A DNA stretch of 46,007 nucleotides. It comes from Flavobacteriales bacterium UBA1531 (GTDB lineage Bacteria > Bacteroidota > Bacteroidia > Flavobacteriales_D > Sanyastnellaceae). The notes below the pieces were generated by a model, which did not search any database, had not been told where the DNA came from, and saw nothing but the letters and a program-made list of their open reading frames with translations. The stretch lies in NCBI GenBank assembly GCA_002323795.1, contig DCPZ01000105.1:1544-47550 (forward strand). Direction: 5' to 3'. Position numbers and translations under genes: made by a program. Position 1 is the first letter of the stretch. Each line of letters opens with the position of its first letter. Of this stretch, positions 17,048 to 26,102 are shown in pieces.

Positions 17048-17524
17048 ATGAAAGAAATGCAGATAGCCAACGGCAAATACGTCGAGATCAGTTACATCTT
17101 GCGGGAAGACACTCAAGAAGGAGAGGAGCTTGAAATTTGTCCAGCAGATGAAGCGTTCGGTTTCATGGTTGGAGAAAACCAAGTACTTGTTTCATTGGAA
17201 AAGGCATTGTTGGGAATGAAAAAGGGCGACTCATTTGCTTTTCGTTTGTCGGTTGATGAAGCCTATGGGGAAGAGGATGAAGAGGCTTTTGTCGAGGTTC
17301 CGAAGTCTGCGTTCATTGTCGATGGAGAATTGGATGAATCGGTTTTCGAGGAGGGCGAAGTCGTTCCGATGGAGACAGAGGACGGAGAAGAGGTCATCGG
17401 AGTCGTTGCGGAGGTTCGATTGAATTCGGTGATTGTGGATTTTAACCACCCTTTTGCAGCTATGAATCTGCACTTTACGGGTGAGATATTGAATGTTGCT
17501 GATGCGCCGCCGCAAGGGGCGTGA
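17048..17524 (+). CDS. FKBP-type peptidyl-prolyl isomerase, SlyD-like
   Basis: A 158-residue prolyl isomerase of the SlyD group, acting as a folding helper in the cytoplasm. The ATG at 17048 is chosen since the sequence from there, MKEMQIANGKYVEISYILR, matches the start of the FKBP fold; the open frame extends upstream into antisense of the M1 gene. FMVGENQVLVSLEKALLGMKKGD is the FKBP core; the insert-in-flap region is rich in acidic residues (EEDEEAFVEVPKSAF), and VDFNHPFAAMNLHFTGEIL is the characteristic SlyD ending of the fold, with N-H-P-L-A replaced by NHPFA. The histidine-rich metal-binding tail of E. coli SlyD is missing. It lies 51 bases before thiL on the same strand. Confidence 0.9.
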   Translation: MKEMQIANGKYVEISYILREDTQEGEELEICPADEAFGFMVGENQVLVSLEKALLGMKKGDSFAFRLSVDEAYGEEDEEAFVEVPKSAFIVDGELDESVFEEGEVVPMETEDGEEVIGVVAEVRLNSVIVDFNHPFAAMNLHFTGEILNVADAPPQGA

Positions 17525-17575
17525 ACGTATCCTAACTCTCACGGGCATCTGCCGTGGATTCGGTACCTTTGAATC

Positions 17576-18625
17576 ATGCAACGCACCGAAATCGAACAGT
17601 TGGGGGAATTTGGATTGATTCGCCGGCTCACTCAGGAGATTAAGCACCAGCAGTCGAGCACCCTTTTGGGTGTGGGAGACGATGCTGCGGTCATTGATTC
17701 AGGTGACAAGCGCGTTGTCATCAGCACGGACATGCTCGTCGAGGGCGTGCACTTTGACATGTCTTATGTTCCTCTGAAGCACCTCGGCTACAAGGCTGTT
17801 TCGGTCAATTTGAGTGACATCTGTGCGATGAATGCTATCCCAACACAAATTACGGTTTCACTTGCTGTTAGCAGCCGTTTTTCCGTCGAGGCTTTGGACG
17901 AATTGTATGCAGGAATACACAAGGCTTGCGAAGTTTATGGGGTGGACTTGGTGGGAGGTGATACGTCTTCATCATTGTCCGGTCTGATGATCAGTGTTAC
18001 CGCTGTTGGCTTGGTTGCCGCAGACCAGGCGGTCACACGTTCTGGAGCGAAACCAGGAGATTTGTTGGTGGTTTCGGGAGATTTGGGAAGCGCTTACATG
18101 GGGCTTCAGGTGTTGGAGCGTGAAAAGGAAGTATTCAAGTCTGCGCCAATGGCTCAACCGGATCTTACCGATCATCAAGAATTGCTTGAACGCCAGCTGA
18201 AGCCAGAGGCACGCACCGATATCATTCGTGAACTCGGGGATTTGAAGCTGAAGCCGACTTCGATGATCGATGTTTCGGATGGATTGGCTTCGGAGGCGTT
18301 TCACTTGTGCGCAGCTTCGGGATGTGGTGTGCGGATTTACGAAGACAAGTTGCCAATCAATCCGCATGCGTATGAAACAGCACGGGCCTTCAACCTGGAT
18401 CCAACGCTTTGCATGCTGAGCGGCGGGGAAGACTATGAATTGCTTTTCACCATCGATCAATCAGAATTCGAAAAGGTGCGAAACTTGCCCAAACTCTCAA
18501 TCATCGGTCACATGGTGGAAGACACTTCAGAAAAAACCCTTGTGACCAAAAATGGTGTGGAGGCGCCGCTCAAAGCCCAAGGCTGGGACGGCATCAAGAA
18601 ATCGAACGAGGAAGAACCGAACTAA
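17576..18625 (+). CDS. thiL: Thiamine-monophosphate kinase
   Basis: ThiL, 349 residues, phosphorylates thiamine monophosphate to thiamine diphosphate, the active cofactor, using ATP in the cytoplasm. The PurM-like fold is shown by GEFGLIRRL near the start, GVGDDAAVI (metal and ATP binding), STDMLVEGVHFD, GYKAVSVNLSDICAMNA and VDLVGGDTSSS, then MIDVSDGLASEAFHLC and LSGGEDYELLFT, the standard ThiL motifs in order. The gene heads a tight run: asnB begins six bases after its stop. A TACCTTTG element that fits the -7 consensus lies at 17564-17571, only four bases before the ATG, and would produce an almost leaderless transcript if used. Confidence 0.97.
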   Translation: MQRTEIEQLGEFGLIRRLTQEIKHQQSSTLLGVGDDAAVIDSGDKRVVISTDMLVEGVHFDMSYVPLKHLGYKAVSVNLSDICAMNAIPTQITVSLAVSSRFSVEALDELYAGIHKACEVYGVDLVGGDTSSSLSGLMISVTAVGLVAADQAVTRSGAKPGDLLVVSGDLGSAYMGLQVLEREKEVFKSAPMAQPDLTDHQELLERQLKPEARTDIIRELGDLKLKPTSMIDVSDGLASEAFHLCAASGCGVRIYEDKLPINPHAYETARAFNLDPTLCMLSGGEDYELLFTIDQSEFEKVRNLPKLSIIGHMVEDTSEKTLVTKNGVEAPLKAQGWDGIKKSNEEEPN

Positions 18626-18631
18626 CCAGTC

Positions 18632-20524
18632 ATGTGCGGAATTACGGGCATTTACGGCATTCCAGATCGAGGAGCACACGCTCTTTCTGCGGAGGCACTG
18701 TCCAGAATGACAGCGCGCATCTCGCATCGGGGGCCAGATGCCAAAGGGTTGTGGACTTCGGATGCTGAGGTTATGCTCGGGCATCGCCGGCTGAGCATCA
18801 TTGACACCCAAGAACATTCGAATCAACCTTTCATTCACGAGGCCACTGGTGACGTCATCGTATTCAACGGGGAAGTGTACAATTATCGCGAGCTGCGGGA
18901 AGAGTTAAAAGGAGCTTTTTCTTTTCGAACCGAAAGCGATACTGAAGTGGTACTAGCGGCACTGCAAGCGTGGGGTGCAGAGGCGCTACATCGGTTCAAT
19001 GGAATGTTTGCCTTTGCTTTTTGGTCCCGTGAGAAACGGGAGCTTTTGCTGGCTCGCGATCGCATGGGAATTAAACCATTGTATTTCGCAGAGACTTCTC
19101 ACGGACTAGTCTTTTCAAGTGAAGTCCGTAGTTTATTGGCTTCGGGATGGATTGACAAGCGGCACGACCCGATTGCTTTATCGGATTACTTGCGGTACCA
19201 AACGGTCCATGCACCCCGCACCATTGTACAAGGTTTATCGATGCTGCCCGCGGGCCATTTGATGAGGCTGCAAGGAGAGGAGACAGAGGTTTTGGCGTGG
19301 TGGGACATGGCCTCAGAAACAGCAAAGATTGATGGGGGACTGCCTCGATCTGAACGCCTCAAACGAATCCGAAGCGCCATGGAAAAAGCCGTGGATTTGA
19401 GGATGCGTTCGGATGTTCCTCTCGGTGCATTTCTTTCCGGAGGGATTGATTCTAGCGCCATAGTGGGCCTGATGAAATCAGCAACGGATCAGCAGATCTC
19501 TACGTTTAGCGTCACCTTTGATGAGGGAGAATTTGATGAAAGTACGTGGTCCAGAATGGTCGCCAAGCGCTTCAATACCGACCACCACGAAATCCGACTG
19601 GAAAGCCAAGACTTTTTACACCAAGTGCCTGATGCACTGGCAGCGATGGATCATCCTTCGGGCGATGGCCCAAACACATATGTGGTCAGTGCTGCAACGA
19701 AGAAAGAAGGGATCACAGTGGCGTTGAGCGGGTTAGGTGGTGATGAAGCTTTTGCGGGATATCCGGTCTTCAAGCGGTCGCAGCAGCTCATGGAAAAGCG
19801 TTGGTTAGCTTCGTGGCCGAAGGGATTGCGAAAGGCAGCAGGCCTTGCATATACTGCGATCAAAAAGGATGCAACGTCGCGAAAAATGGCTGCTCTACTG
19901 GGAGGAGATTATTTCGATTTGGAACACACGTATCCGCTCTCGCGTCAGATTTTCTTAGAGTCAGACTTGAGAAGATTGGCTCCTCGTGCAGGTCAGCAGC
20001 CGAATAGAGTCTACCAATGGTTGACGGAACAGATTGCCCCAGATACCAGAGGCTTTGCCCTTCCTTTTCTCTCCAAAGTAAGTTTGGCAGAAATGGGAAC
20101 CTACATGAGTCACACGTTGCTGAGAGATACGGATCAAATGTCTATGGCTCACGCCTTGGAAGTTCGCGTGCCTTTTTTGGACCACAACCTGGTGTTGGAG
20201 GCACTGGCAACAACAGACGATCAAAAATGGCCTCATTCGCCAAAGCAATTGTTGACGGATTCCATTCCTGACTTACTGCCTTCAGAAGTCATTCATCGGC
20301 CCAAAATGGGTTTTGTATTGCCTTGGGAGCAATGGATGAAAGGCGATTTGAAGGCAACGTGTGAAGGAGGTCTGGCTTATTTGTCAGACGTCGAAGGCAT
20401 AGCAGAACAAGAAGTCGATCGCATCTGGTCAGCGTTTTTGGAAGGTGATGCCCGCTGGACATTTTCAAGGCTTTGGGCACTCGTGGTTTTGGGGCACTGG
20501 ATGAAGGAAAACGGGATACGATGA
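18632..20524 (+). CDS. asnB: Asparagine synthase (glutamine-hydrolysing), AsnB family
   Basis: A 630-residue class II glutamine amidotransferase with Cys2 (MCGITGIYG), SHRGPD, FNGEVYN (78-84) and the synthetase domain with the PP-motif SGGIDSS (269-275), LSGLGGDEAFAGY and the DQMSMAHALEVRVPFLD stretch. It should amidate aspartate, or another carboxylate, with glutamine and ATP. AsnB paralogues of about 600-630 residues often sit with glycosyltransferases and amidate surface-polysaccharide sugars; here the next gene, sharing ATGA, is a GT4 glycosyltransferase, so a glycan substrate is a fair alternative to free aspartate. I cannot tell the two apart from the sequence. Confidence 0.9.
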   Translation: MCGITGIYGIPDRGAHALSAEALSRMTARISHRGPDAKGLWTSDAEVMLGHRRLSIIDTQEHSNQPFIHEATGDVIVFNGEVYNYRELREELKGAFSFRTESDTEVVLAALQAWGAEALHRFNGMFAFAFWSREKRELLLARDRMGIKPLYFAETSHGLVFSSEVRSLLASGWIDKRHDPIALSDYLRYQTVHAPRTIVQGLSMLPAGHLMRLQGEETEVLAWWDMASETAKIDGGLPRSERLKRIRSAMEKAVDLRMRSDVPLGAFLSGGIDSSAIVGLMKSATDQQISTFSVTFDEGEFDESTWSRMVAKRFNTDHHEIRLESQDFLHQVPDALAAMDHPSGDGPNTYVVSAATKKEGITVALSGLGGDEAFAGYPVFKRSQQLMEKRWLASWPKGLRKAAGLAYTAIKKDATSRKMAALLGGDYFDLEHTYPLSRQIFLESDLRRLAPRAGQQPNRVYQWLTEQIAPDTRGFALPFLSKVSLAEMGTYMSHTLLRDTDQMSMAHALEVRVPFLDHNLVLEALATTDDQKWPHSPKQLLTDSIPDLLPSEVIHRPKMGFVLPWEQWMKGDLKATCEGGLAYLSDVEGIAEQEVDRIWSAFLEGDARWTFSRLWALVVLGHWMKENGIR

Positions 20525-21660
20525 AACGTCTACGAATCGTCATATCAAGCGATTGGTTTCCTCCGGCATACCGAGCTGGTGGGCCAATCCGAAGTGCCTT
20601 CAATTTATGTGCGCTACTTTCTGAGCACCACGACATATGGGTGGTTACAGGTTCACATGACTTGGGCGTTGAAAAGGCATTGGAGGTTGAAAAGGATCGA
20701 TGGAATACAATTCAGGTCAACGATGCATCCATCCAAGTGCGATACTGCAGCGAAGGAACTTTAGACCGAGGGTTGTGGTCTCAATTGTTGGACGAAATTA
20801 ACCCTGATGTGCTCCATTTGAATAGCATGTTTTCAAAGGATTACACACTGATTCCGCTGCGAATAGCTCAATCGCGAAAGCCCCTCCGAGTGGTGCTAGC
20901 GCCACGGGGTATGCTTGGAGAGGCCGCGCTTTCGATCAAGCCATTGAAGAAGAAGATTTTCTTGAGTGTTGCGCGGATGACCGGTTTGTTTTGTGACGTC
21001 AAATGGCACGCGTCGACGGCTAAAGAAGCCTCTGAAATCTGCAATCATTTTGTTTCCGCGGACGTTTTTATTGCACAAAACTTACCCGCAGCCATTCCCC
21101 CTGAAAATCCCAAACGCCCGACGGATCACTGGAAGATTGTTGTGATTGGACGCATTCACCGTGTTAAGAATCTTGGTTTTGGTATCGAGGCACTGCTGAA
21201 AGCATCAGCCAACCGCCCTGTAGAACTTGATTTCATTGGTCCGCTGGAGGATCAAGATTATCAAAAGGAATTGGCCGATTTGGCGGGTTCCCAAAACGAT
21301 GTTAAGATTAGATTTCTGGGAGGAATACCACCGACGGAATTGTCCAAATATTTTCATGCGGCGCACTTTTTAATGTCTTCGACAACGCAGGAGAACTTTG
21401 GGCATTCCATTGTTGAAGCCTGGGCACACGGCTGTCCGGTATTGATCAGTGACCGGACTCCTTGGCTGCAATTGCAAGATAAGGGCGTCGGATGGGATTG
21501 GCCGTTGGACGCCGATGCTTGGCAAGTCGGCCTTTCAAAAGTGCTCGTGATGAAGGCGTTTGAGTGGGAAGAAATGTCAGCGCAATCTCGTGAGTTTTTC
21601 AGAAATCACGTTCGCAATGGCGATGCAGAAAAGGCTAACTTGGAACTGTTTCATCCATGA
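20521..21660 (+). CDS. Glycosyltransferase family 4
   Basis: A 379-residue GT-B-fold glycosyltransferase. The ATG at 20521 overlaps the asnB stop (ATGA). The N-terminal domain starts MKRLRIVISSDWFPPAYRAG with a GGPIRSAFNL loop, common to GT4 enzymes that act on surface glycans. The C-terminal domain includes WKIVVIGRIHRVKNLG and the nucleotide-binding EX7E-type region GHSIVEAWAHGCPVLISDRTPW. It transfers a sugar from a nucleotide donor; donor and acceptor are unknown. It lacks membrane helices. Four-base overlaps on both sides place it between asnB and the FMN oxidoreductase in one operon. Confidence 0.9.
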   Translation: MKRLRIVISSDWFPPAYRAGGPIRSAFNLCALLSEHHDIWVVTGSHDLGVEKALEVEKDRWNTIQVNDASIQVRYCSEGTLDRGLWSQLLDEINPDVLHLNSMFSKDYTLIPLRIAQSRKPLRVVLAPRGMLGEAALSIKPLKKKIFLSVARMTGLFCDVKWHASTAKEASEICNHFVSADVFIAQNLPAAIPPENPKRPTDHWKIVVIGRIHRVKNLGFGIEALLKASANRPVELDFIGPLEDQDYQKELADLAGSQNDVKIRFLGGIPPTELSKYFHAAHFLMSSTTQENFGHSIVEAWAHGCPVLISDRTPWLQLQDKGVGWDWPLDADAWQVGLSKVLVMKAFEWEEMSAQSREFFRNHVRNGDAEKANLELFHP

Positions 21661-22607
21661 ATCGCATTCAACACCTCTTCGGAATTAAATATCCTATCGT
21701 GCAAGCAGGCATGATTTGGTGCAGCGGGTGGGAATTGGCAAGTGCAGTTTCTAACGCGGGAGGGCTCGGTATCATTGGCGCTGGTTCCATGTATCCGGAA
21801 ATTTTGAGGGATCAAATCAAGAAGTGTCAGGCATCAACTGATAAGCCTTTTGCTGTCAATGTTCCATTGCTTTATCCATCGATTGAGGAGCACATGGCGT
21901 CGATTGTCGAATTGGGAGTTTCCATTGTTTTCACCAGCGCTGGCAATCCGAAGACATGGACTGAACACCTCAAAAGTCATGGCATCAAGGTTGTGCACGT
22001 TGTGAGCAGCGTCAAATTTGCATTGAAGGCACAAGTTGCAGGAGTGGATGCGGTTGTGGCTGAGGGTTTTGAGGCTGGAGGCCACAACGGCAGGGAGGAA
22101 ACGACGACGATGTGCTTGGTTCCGGCGGTGTCAGATGAGTTGGAGGTTCCTGTGATAGCAGCGGGAGGCATTGGCGATGCGCGCTCGGTATTTGCGGCTT
22201 TTGCCTTGGGTGCTGAAGGGGTTCAAATTGGAAGTCGGTTTGTGGCGACACCTGAATCCTCTGCTCATCGAGCATTCAAGGAACGGGTTGTTTCGGCCAA
22301 TGAAGGGGATACGGCACTGAGGTTGAAGACACTCACACCGGTCCGATTGTTGGACAATGACTTTTCCAAGGAAGTTGCAGCGGCAGAGGCCAAGGGGACG
22401 GAACCCGAAAAGCTTTCGGCATTGTTAGGTCGTGGACGGGCAAAACTTGGCATGTTTGAAGGGAACATGAACGAAGGTGAATTGGAAATTGGACAGGTCA
22501 GCGGCCGCATCAATTCCATTGTGCCTGCTGCTCAGATAATGGGGGAGTTGGTCAACGGCTACAAATCGCTTGCTCAAGGGATGACCGATTCCAGGTTTAA
22601 ATGGTGA
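21657..22607 (+). CDS. FMN-dependent nitronate monooxygenase / FabK-like oxidoreductase
   Basis: A 316-residue TIM-barrel flavoprotein of the 2-nitropropane dioxygenase family. Early residues IQHLFGIKYPIVQAGM and AVSNAGGLGIIGAG, the segment VVAEGFEAGGHNGRE with the family's catalytic His (H in AGGHNG), VPVIAAGGIGD and GAEGVQIGSRFVAT, which hold the FMN phosphate, are all clear. The family includes nitronate monooxygenases and the enoyl-ACP reductase FabK, which cannot be told apart safely here. It shares a 4-base overlap with the GT4 gene and ends the plus-strand run. Confidence 0.88.
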   Translation: MNRIQHLFGIKYPIVQAGMIWCSGWELASAVSNAGGLGIIGAGSMYPEILRDQIKKCQASTDKPFAVNVPLLYPSIEEHMASIVELGVSIVFTSAGNPKTWTEHLKSHGIKVVHVVSSVKFALKAQVAGVDAVVAEGFEAGGHNGREETTTMCLVPAVSDELEVPVIAAGGIGDARSVFAAFALGAEGVQIGSRFVATPESSAHRAFKERVVSANEGDTALRLKTLTPVRLLDNDFSKEVAAAEAKGTEPEKLSALLGRGRAKLGMFEGNMNEGELEIGQVSGRINSIVPAAQIMGELVNGYKSLAQGMTDSRFKW

Positions 22608-22865
22608 TTTCATTTTCTGGATAAGAATGCCCAGTGGCCAATCGTGCCCTGACACATTTGTTTTCCGACCAAACAGAAGAGCTTTACCAGGTCTCATTGG
22701 TTTTTGCGGGATCAGTTGTTTTTGAAAAGGCAGATGTGCTGAAAATAGAGACCTGAGAACTGAAAAATTCGGTGTGTCCTGCAACTGTTTCCAAGCCGAC
22801 TCGCTTTCGTAGCAATGCGCATATGTGTGGCATTACAGAACGGAACCCTCACTTGAATGAGCGAT
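22608..22865. other. Convergent intergenic region, no recognisable gene
   Basis: 258 bases between the FMN oxidoreductase and the convergent uvrC. No open frame with coding character was found. An 8-base inverted repeat (CAGGTCTC at 22688-22695, GAGACCTG at 22748-22755) encloses 52 bases. No T-rich hairpin terminator was recognised for either gene. Confidence 0.5.
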
Positions 22866-24665
22866 TTATTGAGGGTTGAAATGGCTACAAACGGATTGGG
22901 CCACTGCGAGGTTGACGACTTTATTCAACTCTTCCATTGAAGCCTCGCTAATCGCTTTCACCGTTTTGAAATGTGCGAGTAATTCCTGGCGTGTTTTCGG
23001 CCCAACGCCTTTGATATCGTCAAGCTCAGAACGAAGCGCAGCCTTGCTGCGGCGTTTGCGGTGATGTTCGAGCGAGAAGCGATGAGCTTCGTTGCGAAGA
23101 TGCTGGATCAACTTCAAGGTCGATGAACGCTTGTCCAAGTATAGCGGGTGTTGGTCGCCCGGGTAATAGATCTCTTCGAGCCGCTTGGCGATTCCAATGA
23201 TGGCAATCTTACCGCGCAATCCAATGGTCTCCAGCGCCTCCAGTGCATGGCTCAACTGTCCTTTTCCACCATCAATCACAATCAACTGAGGCAGTGGCTC
23301 ATTCTCTTTCAACAATCGGCTGTACCGGCGATGGACAACCTCTGTCATTGACGCAAAGTCATCTGGGCCATCCACCGTGCGGATATTGAATTTGCGGTAA
23401 TCGGACTTGGCCGGTTTTCCGTTTTTAAAAACCACACAAGCGGAGGCTGGGTTTGTGCCTTGAATGTTCGAGTTGTCGAAGCATTCAATGTGCGTAGGCA
23501 ATTCACTGAGTCGCAGATCTTCTTTGGCCGTTTCCAGCAGCCGCTCCGTTGCTGCTTCTGGATGGGTTTGTTCCAATTGTTTTTGCCGGTCTCGCATGAA
23601 GAACCGTGCATTACGCTCAGACATTTCGACCAGTCGCAATTTGTCACCCCTTTGTGGAACGTGATATGAAACTCCCTCAAGAGGCAGATCGATCGCAAAT
23701 GGCGTGTAAATGAGAGGTGAATCAGTTCCGAATTTGTCGCGCATTTGCACGATGGCTGCCTCAAGAATTTCTTTCGGCTCTTCTCCCAATTTTCGTTTCA
23801 CTTCCGAGGTGTGTCCTTTGGTGATGGTGCCTTTGAGGATGCGCAGAAAATTGACATATGCACAGCGCGAATCTTGCACTACCGTATACACCTCTACGTC
23901 TTCTATGTCGGGGTGAACAATGGTGTTTTTCGATTGATACTTCCGAACAGAGGCCAACTTCAGCTTGTACTGTTCGGCTTCTTCAAAGCGGAAAGCTTCG
24001 GCAGCGTCGCCCATGTTTTTTTCCAGTTCGCGGACTACTTCACCGAGGTTGCCACGGAGCAAGTGACGGATTGCAGCGATGCTTTTTTTGTAATTTGCTT
24101 CGTCTTGTTTTCCGACGCAAGGGCCTTTGCAATTTCCAATGTGGTATTCCAGGCAGACACGGAACTTTTCCTTCTCAATGTTTTCCTCGGTCAATGCCAA
24201 GGTGCACGTTCGAATCGGGTAGAGTTTTCGACACAGCTCCAATACTGTGTGCATGGTCTTTACACTTGGAAAGGGGCCGAAGTATTCGCTGCCGTCTTTG
24301 ATGAGCCTTCGGGTCGGAAAGATTCGCGGGAAGCGCTCCTTTTTCACTACGATGAAGGGATAGGTTTTGTCGTCCTTGAGTTGAATGTTGTAGAGCGGTC
24401 GATGCTCCTTGATCAGGCTGTTTTCCAGCAATAACGCATCTGATTCAGATGGAGCAATGAGCCACTTGATGTCTGTGATTTTTGAAACGAGCAGGCGGGT
24501 TTTACCGTTGTGGTTTTGCTTTGTGAAATAGCTAGCCACGCGTTTCTTTAAATTTTTGGCTTTACCAACATAGAGCAACCTGTTGGAATCGTCGAAATAT
24601 TGGTACACGCCAGGTTGTTGCGGAAGTCGCGCAAGTATTTGACTGATGTATTCGGATTTCACCAT
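22866..24665 (-). CDS. uvrC: UvrABC excinuclease subunit C
   Basis: UvrC, 599 residues, makes both incisions around bulky lesions after UvrA/UvrB recognition in nucleotide excision repair. The N-terminal GIY-YIG nuclease domain appears as GVYQYFDDSNRLLYVGKAKN (about 18-37) and makes the 3' cut; EYHIGNCKGPCVG is the conserved cysteine segment; a UVR motif for UvrB binding follows (about 200-235). The RNase H-like domain (IECFDNSNIQGTNPA, then VIDGGKGQL) makes the 5' cut. A helix-hairpin-helix pair near the end (IKGVGPKTRQELL) binds DNA. All parts are present. It is divergent from the SDR gene, only 44 bases apart. Confidence 0.98.
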   Translation of the reverse strand: MVKSEYISQILARLPQQPGVYQYFDDSNRLLYVGKAKNLKKRVASYFTKQNHNGKTRLLVSKITDIKWLIAPSESDALLLENSLIKEHRPLYNIQLKDDKTYPFIVVKKERFPRIFPTRRLIKDGSEYFGPFPSVKTMHTVLELCRKLYPIRTCTLALTEENIEKEKFRVCLEYHIGNCKGPCVGKQDEANYKKSIAAIRHLLRGNLGEVVRELEKNMGDAAEAFRFEEAEQYKLKLASVRKYQSKNTIVHPDIEDVEVYTVVQDSRCAYVNFLRILKGTITKGHTSEVKRKLGEEPKEILEAAIVQMRDKFGTDSPLIYTPFAIDLPLEGVSYHVPQRGDKLRLVEMSERNARFFMRDRQKQLEQTHPEAATERLLETAKEDLRLSELPTHIECFDNSNIQGTNPASACVVFKNGKPAKSDYRKFNIRTVDGPDDFASMTEVVHRRYSRLLKENEPLPQLIVIDGGKGQLSHALEALETIGLRGKIAIIGIAKRLEEIYYPGDQHPLYLDKRSSTLKLIQHLRNEAHRFSLEHHRKRRSKAALRSELDDIKGVGPKTRQELLAHFKTVKAISEASMEELNKVVNLAVAQSVCSHFNPQ

Positions 24666-24709
24666 AGCTGCACCAAATTTCGGGCGGAATCTCCAACTAA
24701 CTTCGCCCC

Positions 24710-25732
24710 ATGGTTTTGATTACAGGAGGAACGGGTTTGGTTGGTCGGCATTTGTTGGAGGTATTGCTCGCTGCGGGTGAGCGCGTTCGGGCTGTGCATC
24801 GTCCTGCCTCCGATCGATTGCAAGCGGAAGATTTCCTTAAAAAAAAGGGAATCGATGCTTCGGCTTTGGAGTGGTTTGAAGCAGAGTTATGGGATGAAGA
24901 GCGACTGGAGGAGGCGTTGCAGGGATGTTCCCGGGTATACCATTGTGCGGCAGTGGTTTCGTTTCATCGCCGGGACACCTCCCAAATGATGGCGGTCAAT
25001 CGGGATGCAACAGCAATGCTTGTCAACACCATGCTTCATGCTGGGGTTTCAGAATTGATTCACATCAGTTCGGTTTCTGCTTTAGGGCGAAAGGAGGGTG
25101 AGCCAGTGCATGAAGACGTTCCCTTTGAAGAAGGTTCTGGCGTTACTCACTACGCTCGCAGCAAATACTTGGCGGAATTGGAAGTATGGCGGGGCAAAGA
25201 AGAAGGCCTCAAAGTGATAGTGGTCAACCCTGTCATTGTGCTGGGCCCAGGCGATTTTAGACGCAGCTCTTCAACGATGTTTGCCCTTGCCCACCAGGGA
25301 TTCCAATGGTACCCTTCAGGCAGCAATGGATTTGTCTCTGCTTCAGATGTTGCTCGAGCTTGTCACTTGTTGGTAAGCCACGAGTGCTGGAATGATCGCT
25401 TCATGCTTTGCGCAGAAAACCAGGCATATCGTCAGGTTTTGACTTGGATGGCTGAGGCGATGAGAACACCTCCTCCAATTCGCCGCTTGCGCGGTTGGAT
25501 GTTGGGGTTGGCGTGGCGTTTTGGACTTGTGCTCGAATTGGTTACTGGACGCAAGTCTTCGATTACCCGCGAATCTGTGCAGAACACAAACAAGAAACAC
25601 ACCTACGCATCAGACTTTTTGGAGCGGACTTTGGAAAGCAAGGGGGTTCAATGGCAATATGAGCCCATTGAAAAGGTAATCTTGGAAACGGCTCCTTACG
25701 TCGTTGACGTTTTGGGACCAGCGAAACAATAA
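24710..25732 (+). CDS. NAD-dependent epimerase/dehydratase (extended SDR)
   Basis: A 340-residue extended short-chain dehydrogenase/reductase. The Rossmann motif is VLITGGTGLVGRHLLEVL (2-19), followed by VYHCAAVVSF and the substrate-site triad region, with Ser in ISSVSALG and Y-x3-K in HYARSKYLAE. The family includes dihydroflavonol-4-reductase-like and sugar-nucleotide enzymes; the C-terminal substrate domain is divergent and the substrate is not evident. It should be cytoplasmic. The gene often neighbours DUF4296 and dihydroorotase in Bacteroidota, as it does here in convergent orientation with one base between the stop codons. Confidence 0.88.
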   Translation: MVLITGGTGLVGRHLLEVLLAAGERVRAVHRPASDRLQAEDFLKKKGIDASALEWFEAELWDEERLEEALQGCSRVYHCAAVVSFHRRDTSQMMAVNRDATAMLVNTMLHAGVSELIHISSVSALGRKEGEPVHEDVPFEEGSGVTHYARSKYLAELEVWRGKEEGLKVIVVNPVIVLGPGDFRRSSSTMFALAHQGFQWYPSGSNGFVSASDVARACHLLVSHECWNDRFMLCAENQAYRQVLTWMAEAMRTPPPIRRLRGWMLGLAWRFGLVLELVTGRKSSITRESVQNTNKKHTYASDFLERTLESKGVQWQYEPIEKVILETAPYVVDVLGPAKQ

Positions 25733-25733
25733 G

Positions 25734-26102
25734 TTAGTTTGTCGCGGTCGCTTCGCGCTCCAAATCAGCAAGGCGCTCACCGACTTCTTCGAGTAAGCCG
25801 TCCATTTCTTCCGGGTGCTGATACCACCAACGATAGGTTGTTTTGAAGCGATCTTCGCTGATGTCGAAGCGTTCAAAGAGCTCCACATAGTGCTGCAGAA
25901 CAATCAAACCTTGTTCGTCGTTCCGCATTAAACGCTGTTTTTTGACGCCCTCTATGAGGTGCACCTCTGTCAGGACCTGTACAAAAGTGTCACGCGCAAT
26001 TAACCCTTGCACTTCGGATTTTTGATACGGGGGACTCGAGCACGCGGTGAAGCAAAAACATGCGATGAGCAGTAGAAAAGACACGGGGCGACACTCGATC
26101 AT
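25734..26102 (-). CDS. DUF4296 lipoprotein
   Basis: A 122-residue lipoprotein with leader ending CFTAC (Cys21). The mature part LIARDTFVQVLTEVHLIEGV, then LQHYVELFERFDISEDRFK, then YRWWYQHPEEMDGLLEEV, fits the compact helical DUF4296 family of Bacteroidota. The role is unknown. The start overlaps the dihydroorotase stop by four bases, so it is the last gene of the yraN-pyrC operon. Confidence 0.85.
   Translation of the reverse strand: MIECRPVSFLLLIACFCFTACSSPPYQKSEVQGLIARDTFVQVLTEVHLIEGVKKQRLMRNDEQGLIVLQHYVELFERFDISEDRFKTTYRWWYQHPEEMDGLLEEVGERLADLEREATATN

Noticed and set aside
22688..22755. 8-base inverted repeat CAGGTCTC/GAGACCTG in the uvrC-side gap as a regulatory site
   Set aside because: The arms are 52 bases apart with no T run; such a short match is expected by chance.
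23745..24434. Long plus-strand open frame (229 codons) inside uvrC
   Set aside because: It is antisense to a complete, well-conserved uvrC and shows no family signature.
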